This document shows positions 31,618-41,463 of a stretch of DNA of 58,143 bases, piece after piece. The position numbers and the translations under genes are program-made. Origin of the DNA: DAONBD01 sp964525485 (GTDB taxonomy: Bacteria > Patescibacteriota > Gracilibacteria > UBA1369 > LOWO2-01-FULL-3); assembly GCA_964525485.1 (NCBI GenBank), contig CAZGHH010000003.1, positions 1 to 58,143 on the forward strand, in the 5' to 3' direction. The notes below the pieces were generated by a model. It made no database searches, had not been told where the DNA came from, and worked only from the letters and a program-made list of their open reading frames with translations. Position 1 is the first letter of the stretch. Every line of letters begins with the position of its first letter.

Positions 31618-34600
31618 TAGTAATTTTTAAATGGCTTTCTGTATGATTCTTCCAATTCTTGTATGCTTAAATTTGCGATATTTTCTTCTCCTTTGCGGAT
31701 AATTAAACTGGGACCTGCTATGACTTGGCCGATGAGGCCTGCTTCGTTTGAATTTAGGAATGGGGCGAAAAATTCTTCAAATTTTTCTCTTTTTGATGGG
31801 TTTATTGTGACGAGAATTCTGCTTTGTGTCTCGGAGTAGAGTAATGTGTCCGGCGTCAAAGGTCCATCGGTTGGAATTCTCTCAAGGTCTATTTCAAGCC
31901 CTAATTGGCCAGCTATTGATTTTTTCGCCAATGCAACTCCGAGACCTCCGAGCGAGATGCTAAATGATGAAGCTATCAATTCTTCATTTATTGCGTCGCG
32001 GAATATGCGATACAATTTTTTGGCTTTGGCCGAATCTACTTGAGGCACGTTGCCTCCTATAAAATTTTTGTCGATTGATGAGTAATATTCACTTCCGCCT
32101 AATTCATCTTTTGTTTGACCTAGTATGTAAATTAAATCGCCTTCGTTTTTTGGATCGATCGTCACTGCTTTACTGATATCTTCGACGACTGATAATGAAG
32201 AGATGAGTAATGTTGGTGGGATTGAAATTTTTATCGGGTTTCCGTTTTTGTCGTAACCTTTGAAATCATTGAACATTGAATCTTTCCCCGAAATAAAAGG
32301 TGTTCCATATTCAACAGCGTAGTCGTAACATGCTTGAACGGCAGATTTTAATTGTCCTAAGCGTTCTTCTTCATCCGAACTGCACCAGCAGAAATTATCC
32401 ATCAATGCCATGTAGTCTATGTCCGCGCCGAGTGCAACTGCGTTGCGGATTGCCGTATCGATTGCGCATGCTGACATGTGATATGTATCTAAACTTGAGT
32501 ATCTTGGGTTAATTCCTTGTGACATTATAATTCCGCGTTTGCTTCCTAAGACTGGAGTGACTGCTGAAGCTGTGCCGTTGACTTGGCCTTTTCCCTGAAG
32601 AGGATAAACCGCGGTCATGGCTTGGACCATGTGATCGTATTGATGTGATATATAGTCGTATCCGCAAATATTTTTGCGAGATAATATTTTTGGTAATGAA
32701 ACTTTTATGTGTTCGCTAGTGAAATGTGGATCTTCGAGTTTCGGCTTTGTGTAGAGTGTATTTAAGTGTTTCTTTGGAAGACCTTCGTGCAAGAATTCAA
32801 GGTCGATATCCATTATTGTTTTGTCGTGCATTTTGACTATGCATCGGCCCGAGTTGTTAAATTTTCCTACGACAGTCGCTTCGACTCCGCGGCGTCGCAA
32901 TGTGTCGAAAAGTTTTTCCACATTTGCTTCAGGGACTGATAATGTCATGCGTTCTTGAGATTCTGAAATCCATATTTTCCATGGTTCGAGATTTGGGTAT
33001 TTTAATGGAACTTTGTCTAGCCATATTTCACATCCTCCGCATTCGCGTGCCATTTCTGAGATAGAGCATGAGATGCCTCCTGCTCCGCAGTCCGTGATGG
33101 AACTATATAATTCTTGTTGTCGAATTTCTTTTACGATAGCGTCGGATGCTTTTTTCTGCGTGATCGGATCGCCAATTTGTACAGCTGTAGCAGGTGAGCC
33201 TTCGTCTAGAGCTTCTGATGAGAATGTTGCTCCGTGAATTCCGTCTTGTCCTACGCGTCCGCCGAGTACGACGATTGCGTCGCCAGATTTAGCTTCTTTT
33301 TCCCAGCTTGGTTTGCCATTTATATACTTTGGAATTAGTCCTACAGTTCCTACGAATACCAAAGGTTTTCCTTTGTATCTATCGTCAAAATATTGCCAGC
33401 CTTGTGTGGTCGGGATGCCTGAACAGTTGCCTCCTGCGTTTACTCCGGCGACAACGCCGTTTATTATTTTGCGTGGAAGTAGTGCTGGATTGTTTAGCTT
33501 GCTGTCTCGGTAAATAGGCTCTTTGTCATCCGGATCCGCGAAGCAGAATCCGTATTTATTTACTATTGGTTTTGCTCCTTTTCCGAATCCGATTGTGTCA
33601 CGATTTACTCCAACTATACCTGTTATAGCGCCTCCAAACGGGTCTAGTGCGGAAGGTGAATTGTGTGTCTCAGCTTTGTCTGTGATTACCCAGTTTTCAT
33701 CGAAAATAATTCCGCCGGAATTGTCTTTAAATACCGAAACACAGAAATCTTTTTCTCCTTTTTGTGCACGGATCAAGTTTGTGGCTTTCTTAATTAATCC
33801 CTTATATAAGCCGTCTGGAAGTCTTTCGCTTGTTTCGGATGCGTTTTCATCCAGTCCTGCGGCGAAGATCGTGTGTTTGCAGTGTTCAGACCACGTCTGT
33901 GCGATTGATTCTAATTCAATGTCGTTTGGAATGCGACCTTCTTTTTTGTAATAATCACGAATTGTGTGTAAGTAGTCCAAATCCAGTGCGAGAGGTCCTC
34001 TGAATGTACCGTCCGTATTCTTGATGCCTTTTTTCCCAAGTTCAACAAGCTCTTCATCCGTCATTGAAAATATATCTATAGGAGTTACTTCAACGCCTTC
34101 TTGTAAATGTACGCGTGGTACTGTGATTCCCATGCCTTTATCCGAAATATATTTATCGTGTGATTTAATTTTTGCGTATTCAATCAGATTATTATAGAGA
34201 GATTCTGCAATTATTTGTGCATCAGTTTCTTTTAAAACTGGCCCGAAGTCGTTTTCTGCGCCTTTAATTAAAAGTAGGGTAGAGGAATAAACTCCCTCAT
34301 GTTCCAGATCTAATTTCGTTTTCAATAAATCTTCAATGGTTTCGCGTGCTGTAGTCCCGACGTTGTCTGTAACTCCTGGCAAGAATCCAACTTCGATCGC
34401 GAAATCGAAAGGAGTCTCTGTCTCTGGTGTGTCAATGTTGTATCTTTGAGAAACAGTATTTGCCAGCGCATTTGCAATTGATTCCAGTTCATTCTGAGTA
34501 AGTCTCTTTTCAACCGTGTATATCTCGAGTACTTTGCAGCTTTCAACCTTTTCAGAGAGGCCCAGTGCTTTGATTTTTTTGAGCCTAACTAAAGAGCGCA

Positions 34601-34652
34601 TGTCGTTAACTATAGTTTTTATTTCGATTCTGTGCGCTTTTGTTTGATCCAT
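31617..34652 (-). CDS. purL: Phosphoribosylformylglycinamidine synthase, synthetase subunit with N-terminal PurS-like region
   Basis: ATP-dependent conversion of FGAR to FGAM. The 1011 residues start with a PurS-like region (about 5-130; GFLPGVTDNVGTTARETIEDL spans its end) and the catalytic QTWSEHCKHTIF. Two AIRS-type halves follow: DNSGGIIFD, TDKAETHNSPSALDPFGG, GGRVGQDGIHGATFSS, and second half KRGIIMSQGINPRY, GKDSMFNDF. It is intermediate between small PurL (about 740) and fused PurL (about 1250). The length fits a large-type enzyme whose glutaminase has been split off as purQ. Confidence 0.93.
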   Translation of the reverse strand: MDQTKAHRIEIKTIVNDMRSLVRLKKIKALGLSEKVESCKVLEIYTVEKRLTQNELESIANALANTVSQRYNIDTPETETPFDFAIEVGFLPGVTDNVGTTARETIEDLLKTKLDLEHEGVYSSTLLLIKGAENDFGPVLKETDAQIIAESLYNNLIEYAKIKSHDKYISDKGMGITVPRVHLQEGVEVTPIDIFSMTDEELVELGKKGIKNTDGTFRGPLALDLDYLHTIRDYYKKEGRIPNDIELESIAQTWSEHCKHTIFAAGLDENASETSERLPDGLYKGLIKKATNLIRAQKGEKDFCVSVFKDNSGGIIFDENWVITDKAETHNSPSALDPFGGAITGIVGVNRDTIGFGKGAKPIVNKYGFCFADPDDKEPIYRDSKLNNPALLPRKIINGVVAGVNAGGNCSGIPTTQGWQYFDDRYKGKPLVFVGTVGLIPKYINGKPSWEKEAKSGDAIVVLGGRVGQDGIHGATFSSEALDEGSPATAVQIGDPITQKKASDAIVKEIRQQELYSSITDCGAGGISCSISEMARECGGCEIWLDKVPLKYPNLEPWKIWISESQERMTLSVPEANVEKLFDTLRRRGVEATVVGKFNNSGRCIVKMHDKTIMDIDLEFLHEGLPKKHLNTLYTKPKLEDPHFTSEHIKVSLPKILSRKNICGYDYISHQYDHMVQAMTAVYPLQGKGQVNGTASAVTPVLGSKRGIIMSQGINPRYSSLDTYHMSACAIDTAIRNAVALGADIDYMALMDNFCWCSSDEEERLGQLKSAVQACYDYAVEYGTPFISGKDSMFNDFKGYDKNGNPIKISIPPTLLISSLSVVEDISKAVTIDPKNEGDLIYILGQTKDELGGSEYYSSIDKNFIGGNVPQVDSAKAKKLYRIFRDAINEELIASSFSISLGGLGVALAKKSIAGQLGLEIDLERIPTDGPLTPDTLLYSETQSRILVTINPSKREKFEEFFAPFLNSNEAGLIGQVIAGPSLIIRKGEENIANLSIQELEESYRKPFKNY

Positions 34653-34715
34653 GGCTCAAATATAAGGATTTTCAGAGAAAAATCCAGAGAAAATTCCAAG
34701 TTTTCATCCCAAAAA

Positions 34716-35756
34716 TTAATATCCCAACAGAACTGATAATAGTTTGGCAAGAACTTTTTCCTCTACCGGAAGTTTATCTAATTCTTTGTTGTATCTTTTT
34801 TCTTCAACACTTTTGTCCATATATGGCTGAAGAATCTTCATCATTATTTCTGCGAATACCTGGTATAGTCTTGAATCGTACTTTTCTTCTTTTAATTTAC
34901 CTAATTTTCGAATTGCGTTCTGATCGGGTTCTCTGCCGAGTTTTTTTGCCAGATCTCTGTTTGCGCAAAGAGTCATTTCTGTGAGTCCGGCCATTGTAAG
35001 TTCGTATAAAAATACCCATAGTGCTCCCGTTCTCGGATCATCGAGTTCCAATGCTCCTATGTCTATTAATTTTACGATGGGCCTGTCTTCTTCTTCGCCT
35101 TGGTGACGGACAAGATTGTTTACTTTGATTAAGTCGGCTCTTATCAGTGGCCTGATTCTGTTTCTAATAGGGTCTGGGAGGAATTCAATTATGTGAAGGA
35201 GTATTGCAGGTGGGATTGAATTTATCACATTTATCATCGCTTCCATTCCAAAAGGATCGAGTCCCAAATCTCTCTTTTTCGCCATTTCATGAGATTGAAG
35301 GATTATATTAATAACTTGATTTATTGTGTCTTGGCCCTTTTCTTCATCTGTTAACATTGAGTAGTCTACTGTGCATTCGGATATATTTTCTATGAATGGG
35401 CTGACCTGGACGTTTTTTCGCACTCTTGTTCTTCCGCTTCGTCCATCTACCAATACTGCTTTCTCGTGTAATTCTACAGGTAAATGTGGGATTTTTTCAT
35501 TATCCATGGCGTCTCTGCATCTCTGTGCAATATCTTTTCTGTATCTCCAAATAACTGATAGTAACGGTATTTTGACTACCGACGGTTCTCCTTCGGTTAC
35601 CGTGCCATCATTATTGACGATTTGTTCTACTGAAGGGCGGACTTTGTTTTCCATTCCAATTCCTATAATTTTTCCCGTTTTCAAAACTGGCGGAAGTTTT
35701 GGATAATCTTCGCTTTTTGGATCTTCTTTATGTTGTTGTTGAGTTTTTAATCTCAT
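34716..35756 (-). CDS. Conserved-looking soluble protein, possibly kinase-like, unknown function
   Basis: I do not recognise the 346-residue protein with confidence. There is no signal peptide or membrane helix. The order of short motifs resembles the protein kinase/APH fold: a glycine-containing loop (GKIIGIGMENKV, about 28-39), a VVK strand with Lys62 (SVVKIP), a hinge-like QVSPFIEN, a helix into DLGLDPFGMEAMINV, and IVKLIDIGALEL where DFG would be. The HRD histidine is missing and the catalytic pattern is degenerate, so this is a tentative fold guess. The C-terminal part is helical. It lies between purL and a methyltransferase on the same strand, 60 bp after the latter. Confidence 0.6.
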   Translation of the reverse strand: MRLKTQQQHKEDPKSEDYPKLPPVLKTGKIIGIGMENKVRPSVEQIVNNDGTVTEGEPSVVKIPLLSVIWRYRKDIAQRCRDAMDNEKIPHLPVELHEKAVLVDGRSGRTRVRKNVQVSPFIENISECTVDYSMLTDEEKGQDTINQVINIILQSHEMAKKRDLGLDPFGMEAMINVINSIPPAILLHIIEFLPDPIRNRIRPLIRADLIKVNNLVRHQGEEEDRPIVKLIDIGALELDDPRTGALWVFLYELTMAGLTEMTLCANRDLAKKLGREPDQNAIRKLGKLKEEKYDSRLYQVFAEIMMKILQPYMDKSVEEKRYNKELDKLPVEEKVLAKLLSVLLGY

Positions 35757-35816
35757 ATTTAAATTACTTGGCGTAGCATATTGATACTCGAAACTTCCAA
35801 AGTCAAATTGAATCTT

Positions 35817-36665
35817 TTATTCGTAGCGTTGAACCGCTTCTCTTATTTCAGGGAATGCTAAATTAAAATTATTCATCTGTGGCATTTCTCTATTTGTTTT
35901 TGATTTGCACATATAAAGCATAGAATTTCCACCTCCCATTGTGTGACAAGTTCCATTCAGAGACATTTCTCTCAAAGTTTGCCAAAAAAACACGTCTTTT
36001 TCTTGTAGTGCAATTCTCCATCTTTGCGCCATGAATTCTTCCATTGATGGGAATCCAAATAATTCCCTGACTCTTTCTGTTCTTATGTAGGGGCCTTCGA
36101 TGTCCATGTATGCTTCTCCTCCAGGCCTTAGTATTCTTGCAATTTCCGTGATTGCTTCGAAAAATTTTTGGTCGTCCATGTAATTCAATGCTTGCCATGA
36201 AATTACTGCGTCGACCGAGTCATCCGGTAATCCGCTTTGCGCAAAATCTGAATTTATTACTGTTAAATTGTTCGGATTTAGGCCCTCTTTTTCTAATTCT
36301 TCTTTCGTGGGTTCTTTGGCAAAAAGATCAACATTTATACATTTAACTCTGTCTTTTAACATCGGGTGTTTGAGAATACCTCTGGCCGCTTTTGAATAAA
36401 TACCTCCGCCAATATCTAGTATAACTATCTGTCTTCCTGGGTTTTCTTTGATCTTTTTTATTATTAATGCGAGAAATTTATAATTAACCGCTTCATCTAA
36501 TTCTTTAAACTCACGATTTGTTAATTGAATCATGACTTCATCTGATTTTGCGAATGGTATTTTGAAACCGTCTATGTCTATCCATATTGAACCTTCTGTT
36601 ATTTCCCAGTCATCTCTTTCCGGGATATCTGAATATGATTCCACTTGTTTGTCTGATTTATTCAT
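35817..36665 (-). CDS. Class I SAM-dependent methyltransferase
   Basis: 282 residues, soluble. Motif I IVILDIGGGIYSKAARG, acidic loop CINVDLFAKEP, motif around INSDFAQSGLPDDSVDAVIS and the post-motif LRPGGEAYMDIEGP are all readable, as in the Methyltransf_11 group. The 90-residue N-terminal extension (NLTNREFKELDEAVNYKFL region) is predicted helical. Substrate unknown. It has a strong promoter and leads the 346-residue gene, suggesting a two-gene unit. Confidence 0.82.
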   Translation of the reverse strand: MNKSDKQVESYSDIPERDDWEITEGSIWIDIDGFKIPFAKSDEVMIQLTNREFKELDEAVNYKFLALIIKKIKENPGRQIVILDIGGGIYSKAARGILKHPMLKDRVKCINVDLFAKEPTKEELEKEGLNPNNLTVINSDFAQSGLPDDSVDAVISWQALNYMDDQKFFEAITEIARILRPGGEAYMDIEGPYIRTERVRELFGFPSMEEFMAQRWRIALQEKDVFFWQTLREMSLNGTCHTMGGGNSMLYMCKSKTNREMPQMNNFNLAFPEIREAVQRYE

Positions 36666-36686
36666 GGATTCGTTTAAAAGAGTGGC

Positions 36687-36715
36687 ATTTTAGAACATTG
36701 TTCTTCTTCTGTCAA
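36687..36715 (-). promoter_or_regulatory. Promoter of the methyltransferase gene
   Basis: Minus strand TTGACA (36715-36710), 17-bp spacer, TAAAAT (36692-36687), 22 bp before the ATG. Two imperfect 20-bp direct repeats lie directly upstream at 36711-36750. Confidence 0.75.
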
Positions 36716-36750
36716 TACCCTGTTTAACTCGTCAACATTCTGTTTAATTC
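36711..36750. repeat. Imperfect 20-bp tandem repeat at the methyltransferase promoter
   Basis: Units 36711-36730 and 36731-36750 agree at 16 of 20 positions (GTCAAYAYYCTGTTTAAYTC). The first unit contributes most of the -35 element, the second sits one helical turn-pair upstream; candidate operator or chance duplication. Confidence 0.5.
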
Positions 36751-36756
36751 TTATGT

Positions 36757-39447
36757 CTAAGCCTCGTTTGCTCCACAACATTTTTTGTATTTTTTCCCGC
36801 TACCGCAAGGGCATGGATCGTTGCGTCCGACTTTATTTGAGACGATCTGTCCGGTGTGAGACGATCCCACTACAGAGCCCGAATCGATCGAAGCAGGGGA
36901 ATTTGCTGAGACTTTTATGATCTTTGGTTTTGCGATTACCGCGTTGTTATCTGAAATTGTTCCCGTTAGTGTTGATTCGACTTCGTTTGCGTTTGTCTGA
37001 ATATTTGAAACCTTTGTTTCTTCCGTAACTTTTTGTGCAACTTTTTCCGTCAAGTCGATTTTGAACAATGTATTCACTGTGTTTGTTCTTATCATTCCGA
37101 CCATTTCGTCAAATTTTTGAAACGCTTGACTCTTGTATTCAACCACAGGGTCTCTTTGTCCGTATCCTTGCATTGAAACCGCTTCGCGTAGGTCTTGCAT
37201 TTCATCGATGTGCTCCATCCATAACATATCATTTGATCTCAGGAATACCGCTTTTTCTATGGATCTTAGTATGTTTGCATCTGGTAACTTTTTTTCGATG
37301 TTTTCATATTCTCCGTGTAAAAAATCTTGAGCGATTCTGACGACTTCATTTTCATTTACTTCTTTTTTTAAATCTTCAGGATTGATTTTTTGTTTTGGAT
37401 TTTTTGGAATTGCATTTAATGTATCTACAATTTTTTGAATATCCCATTCTTCTGATGGACGACCACCTGTGTGATTCATTACTATTGTTTCAGCTTCTTC
37501 ATCCATCATTTTTAATATCTCTTCTTTGATGTCTTCGCTCGCGAGGAATTTTTTTCTGCGTGTATATATGATGTCTCTGTGAACGTTCATTACATCGTCG
37601 TATTGAAGGACGTGTTTTCTGACGTCGAAGTGGTGTCCTTCAATTTTCTTTTGAGCGGATTCGATGGAGTTAGAGAGCATACGATTTTCGATCGGCATGT
37701 CTTCCGGCACATTTAAGAATTCCATCATTTTTTTAATACGATCTCCTCCGAAGAGTCGCATAATTGTGTCTTCCATTGAAACATAGAATTGGCTTACACC
37801 AGGATCACCCTGACGTCCTGAACGTCCACGGAGCTGGTTGTCTATACGACGTGATTCGTGTCGTTCCGTGCCAAGTACGTACAATCCTCCCAGTTCGTTC
37901 ACTCCATCTCCCAGCTTAATGTCCGTTCCACGACCTGCCATGTTTGTCGCAATCGTAACGGCGCCACGTCGGCCCGCGTCTTTGACAATCATGGCTTCTT
38001 TTTCGTGATTTTTTGCATTGAGTACGTTGTGAGGGACGCCGAGTTTTTCGAGTAATTGACTCATCACCTCAGATTTTTCAACCGAAATAGTACCAACTAG
38101 AACAGGCTGTCCTTTTTCATGAAGCTCCTTGATTTTTTTAGCCGCCGCAATAAATTTTCCCTGTTGATTTTTGTAAATTACGTCCGGAGTGTCCTGACGA
38201 ACCATTGGGTTGTTGGTCGGAATTTGTATTACATCGAGTCCGTAAATTTGATAAAACTCTTCCTCTTCCGTTTTCGCCGTACCGGTCATGCCTGCGAGGC
38301 GTTTAAACATCCTGAAATAATTTTGGAATGTGATTGTTGCGAGTGTTTTTGATTCGCGATTTACTTCGACGTTTTCTTTTGCTTCGATCGCTTGGTGTAG
38401 GCCGTGTGAATAGCGACGTCCCGGCATTAAACGTCCTGTAAATTCGTCTATTATTATGATTTCGTCCTCTTTTATTAAATAGTCGATGTCTTTTTTATAG
38501 CACGCATGTGCGCGAAGAGCTTGTTCAATGTGATGTACCTCTGAAAATCCTGATTCTGTGTAGATGTTGTCTACGCCAAGTAGCTCCTCCATTTTTTTAA
38601 TTCCGGATTCAGTGAGGGTGGCTGTTTTCATTTTTTCATCAATTTCGTAGTGATCTTTTTCTGTTAATTGACCTATTAGGCGTGAATATTTTTGATATTT
38701 TGCGGTGGATTCTTCTGCTGGCGCTGAGATTATTAATGGAGTTCTGGCTTCGTCGATCAATATAGAGTCGACTTCATCCACGATACAAAAATTGAGTTCT
38801 TTTTGAACCACTTCTTTAATGTCTGTGACCATGTTGTCGCGAAGATAGTCGAAACCAAATTCGTTATTTGTTCCGTATGTGATGTCACATTCGTATGCAG
38901 CTTTTTTGTTTTCAGGTGTTTGATCGTGAATTACGACCCCCACCGTTAACCCCAAGTATTTATATAGTCCGCCCATCCATTCAGAGTCGCGTTGTGCCAA
39001 GTAATCATTTACGGTGACTAGATAAGACCCTTTCCCCTCAAGCGCATTCAAATAAAGTGGCAAAGTACAAACTAGAGTTTTACCTTCACCAGTTTTCATT
39101 TCGGCAATATTTCCTTGATGGAGAACCATACCTCCTAGTAACTGTACGTCGTAGGGGATCATGTCCCATTTAACTTCGTTTCCGCGAACTTCCCATGAGC
39201 GTCCGACCAATCTTCGACACGCGTTCTTTACTAGTGCGAATGCTTCCGGTAATAGATCGTCTACAGACTCGCCGTTTCGTATGCGAGATTTGAATTCGTT
39301 GGTCTTTGCGATAATGTCTTCATCTGATTTAATTTCTGTTTGGTAACGTGCTTCTATTTCATTTATTTGTGTGACTATCGGTCGAAGTCGTTTAATTGTT
39401 TTTTCATTTCGATCTCCTAATATTTTATTAATAAAATCTGTAATCAT
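36757..39447 (-). CDS. secA: Preprotein translocase ATPase SecA
   Basis: Drives secreted proteins through SecYEG. The 896 residues contain Walker A MKTGEGKT (117-124), DEVDSILIDEARTP, the preprotein cross-linking and helical scaffold regions, TNMAGRGTDIKLG and RGRSGRQGDPG in the second nucleotide-binding fold. A C-terminal zinc finger, CPCGSGKKYKKCC (about 879-892), binds SecB or the ribosome. A Ser/Thr-rich linker precedes the finger. Length and motifs are canonical. Confidence 0.97.
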   Translation of the reverse strand: MITDFINKILGDRNEKTIKRLRPIVTQINEIEARYQTEIKSDEDIIAKTNEFKSRIRNGESVDDLLPEAFALVKNACRRLVGRSWEVRGNEVKWDMIPYDVQLLGGMVLHQGNIAEMKTGEGKTLVCTLPLYLNALEGKGSYLVTVNDYLAQRDSEWMGGLYKYLGLTVGVVIHDQTPENKKAAYECDITYGTNNEFGFDYLRDNMVTDIKEVVQKELNFCIVDEVDSILIDEARTPLIISAPAEESTAKYQKYSRLIGQLTEKDHYEIDEKMKTATLTESGIKKMEELLGVDNIYTESGFSEVHHIEQALRAHACYKKDIDYLIKEDEIIIIDEFTGRLMPGRRYSHGLHQAIEAKENVEVNRESKTLATITFQNYFRMFKRLAGMTGTAKTEEEEFYQIYGLDVIQIPTNNPMVRQDTPDVIYKNQQGKFIAAAKKIKELHEKGQPVLVGTISVEKSEVMSQLLEKLGVPHNVLNAKNHEKEAMIVKDAGRRGAVTIATNMAGRGTDIKLGDGVNELGGLYVLGTERHESRRIDNQLRGRSGRQGDPGVSQFYVSMEDTIMRLFGGDRIKKMMEFLNVPEDMPIENRMLSNSIESAQKKIEGHHFDVRKHVLQYDDVMNVHRDIIYTRRKKFLASEDIKEEILKMMDEEAETIVMNHTGGRPSEEWDIQKIVDTLNAIPKNPKQKINPEDLKKEVNENEVVRIAQDFLHGEYENIEKKLPDANILRSIEKAVFLRSNDMLWMEHIDEMQDLREAVSMQGYGQRDPVVEYKSQAFQKFDEMVGMIRTNTVNTLFKIDLTEKVAQKVTEETKVSNIQTNANEVESTLTGTISDNNAVIAKPKIIKVSANSPASIDSGSVVGSSHTGQIVSNKVGRNDPCPCGSGKKYKKCCGANEA

Positions 39448-39500
39448 ATAAATCTTTTAAAAACCTTTATTTAAAGCTCGGGAAGGATAGCACGGTCGAT

Positions 39501-40901
39501 TTATTCTTTATACCCCTTTAATAAAATTGCTATTGTCTTAAATATCAATTTGATGTCTAACCAAATCGACCAATTTTCGATGTAATATCGGTCTAGGCGT
39601 GCTTCTGTTGTGAAGTCCAAATCGGAGCGACCGCTTGTCTGTGGAAGGCCTGTGAGTCCGGGCTTTATGTTCAATACAAATTTCTGGCTTTTTTCGTATT
39701 TTGCGACTTCTTCCGGTAGGTGAGGGCGTGGGCCGACCAGGCTCATGTTTCCGATTATTACATTCCAAAGCTGAGGTAATTCGTCTATTGAATATTTGCG
39801 AATGAATTTTCCTACGCGTGTAACACGTGGATCATTTTGAATCTTTACCAAAGGACCTTCTTTTCTTACATTTTTCTCGAGTAATGCTTTTGAATATCTT
39901 AAGTTGTGCGTGTTGGGATGCATTGAACGGAACTTGTAACATTTGAATAGCTCTCCGTATTGTCCGACTCTTTTCATTGGTGTTCCGTCGTCTTTTTTTG
40001 TGAATAATATAGGGCCACGTGAATCTAGTTTTATCGCGATCGCAGTTATTAAATAAATTGGAGAAAGTATAATTACTCCTGTCGTTGCTCCTATGAGATC
40101 CATTATTCTTTTTGCGAATTTTCCCCAGCCGTCCAAAGGTGTTTTTTTGAGTGTAATTATTGGAAGCGCCCCCATTGTTTCTATTTCGATATTAGTTCTT
40201 TGTACTTCAAAAATTCCCGGAACAAAACTGTATTCAACGTGATTGTAATTGCAAAATTCCAAGATATCTTTTTTTGACTGAGTTTGTATTATTTCATCGA
40301 AGTGTTTTTCCTCTAAAAGGTTTTCGAGTTTGTTTGCGGTTTCTTCGGTATATTCCATTACATCTACTATTTCGAAAGTCTTATCTCTTGTTAAAGAATT
40401 TTCTATTTCTTTTGCGATTTGTCCTTTTCCGATTATCACTATTTTTCTTTTTCCTACGCCGTGTTTGAGAGTTATTTTTTGAATTATTCTGATTGTTATT
40501 CTTCCTGCAAATATTACTAGAATTGTTAATAGCCAGCTGTATAGCATAGCAAGTCTCGAGAATGGGAACTCTCTTGCCGCAAAGAAATACATTATTATTA
40601 ATGCTATCCATACGACGCTTAGTCCGACTATTTTCTGAAGTTCTTTTGTGAATTTATACGAGACTTTTAATGTGTACATTTTGCCTATGCCAAAAACGAT
40701 TATCAGACCAAGGGCTACGTATATACTGAAGTGAAAATATTCTTTTATTGTTGGAAGAATTGAAAAGTCGATTGGTTTTGCGAATCCCGGGATCGGTTCC
40801 GTTTGGAGTCTTAATTTATACGCAATCAAAAATGCGATTATCGTTGCTACGAAATCGAATGTAACTTTTAGTACGCCGAAAAAAATCTCCGATTTTTTCA
40901 T
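39501..40901 (-). CDS. Polyprenyl glycosylphosphotransferase (initiating sugar transferase)
   Basis: Starts assembly of an exopolysaccharide or glycan by moving a sugar-1-phosphate to undecaprenyl phosphate. The 466 residues have four to five N-terminal membrane helices, a CoA-binding-like Rossmann segment (RKIVIIGKGQIAKEIENSL). The C-terminal bacterial sugar transferase domain begins with FAKRIMDLIGATTG, with YKFRSMH, YSIDELPQLWNVI and GPRPHLPEEV. Related to WbaP/WcaJ. No polysaccharide cluster surrounds it, but GalU and GtrA genes elsewhere in the window may serve the same pathway. Confidence 0.93.
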   Translation of the reverse strand: MKKSEIFFGVLKVTFDFVATIIAFLIAYKLRLQTEPIPGFAKPIDFSILPTIKEYFHFSIYVALGLIIVFGIGKMYTLKVSYKFTKELQKIVGLSVVWIALIIMYFFAAREFPFSRLAMLYSWLLTILVIFAGRITIRIIQKITLKHGVGKRKIVIIGKGQIAKEIENSLTRDKTFEIVDVMEYTEETANKLENLLEEKHFDEIIQTQSKKDILEFCNYNHVEYSFVPGIFEVQRTNIEIETMGALPIITLKKTPLDGWGKFAKRIMDLIGATTGVIILSPIYLITAIAIKLDSRGPILFTKKDDGTPMKRVGQYGELFKCYKFRSMHPNTHNLRYSKALLEKNVRKEGPLVKIQNDPRVTRVGKFIRKYSIDELPQLWNVIIGNMSLVGPRPHLPEEVAKYEKSQKFVLNIKPGLTGLPQTSGRSDLDFTTEARLDRYYIENWSIWLDIKLIFKTIAILLKGYKE

Positions 40902-40916
40902 GTTTGTATTTTAAAG

Positions 40917-41427
40917 CTCTTTGACGAAGTTGATAAGCCGGATTTTGTTTGAGCAGATTTTGAGGTTGGTGCCAATCTTCTTTTGAGGGGAGATTGGCAG
41001 GCCTTTGGTCTGCCTAGCGATCATCTGTCTTAAAAGAAATTTTTTGCCATGAAGCAATAATTTTTCTATTAGCGGTGAGAGAATAGAGTCGCAATTGGGA
41101 TCGACTGTATCCTTCCATCTCACCTTGCACCAGATAGGGTTTACCGACAAGGGCGCTTAAACGCGCCCTTATTCTTGCTTTATCTTTTTGCTTGCGCATT
41201 GAGATTTGCAAGACTTTTCACCTTTTACTTCGACTTGCTTCCTTGCGGTTGCAATTGAAATTAGTATTGTCTCTGTGGCACTTTCCCTCCGCGTATTTTA
41301 TCTGTTATATACGCGTGCTCCGTCGAAAACGGAGTATCCTTCCCGTGGTGTCCGGACTTTCCTCGAACTCTAAGAATTCCTTTCGGTTATCTCAAGTTCG
41401 CGATCACGTCAACTTTAAGTCAAAGAG
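40917..41427 (-). ncRNA. rnpB: RNase P RNA
   Basis: Catalytic RNA of RNase P, pairing with RnpA. Signature elements on the minus strand: GAGGAAAGTCCGGACACC (41364-41347), GGGAAAGTGCCACAGAGA, GGTAAACCC, GGTGCAAGG, GACAGATGATCGC and the 3' ACAAAATCCGGCTTAT. Helix P1 is defined by CTCTTTGAC and AAGTTG at the 5' end pairing with CAACTT and GTCAAAGAG at the 3' end, which fixes the ends. At about 511 nt it is longer than the usual 350-400; extra hairpins include GGGCGCGTTTAAGCGCCC. Confidence 0.95.
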
Positions 41428-41434
41428 CGTGGGG

Positions 41435-41463
41435 ATTATACATAAAAAAGCCCTTTCTGACAA
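41435..41463 (-). promoter_or_regulatory. rnpB promoter
   Basis: Minus strand TTGTCA (41463-41458), 17-bp spacer, TATAAT (41440-41435); start predicted 7-8 nt later, exactly at the P1 5' end. The -35 lies in the loop of the upstream gene's terminator. Confidence 0.8.
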
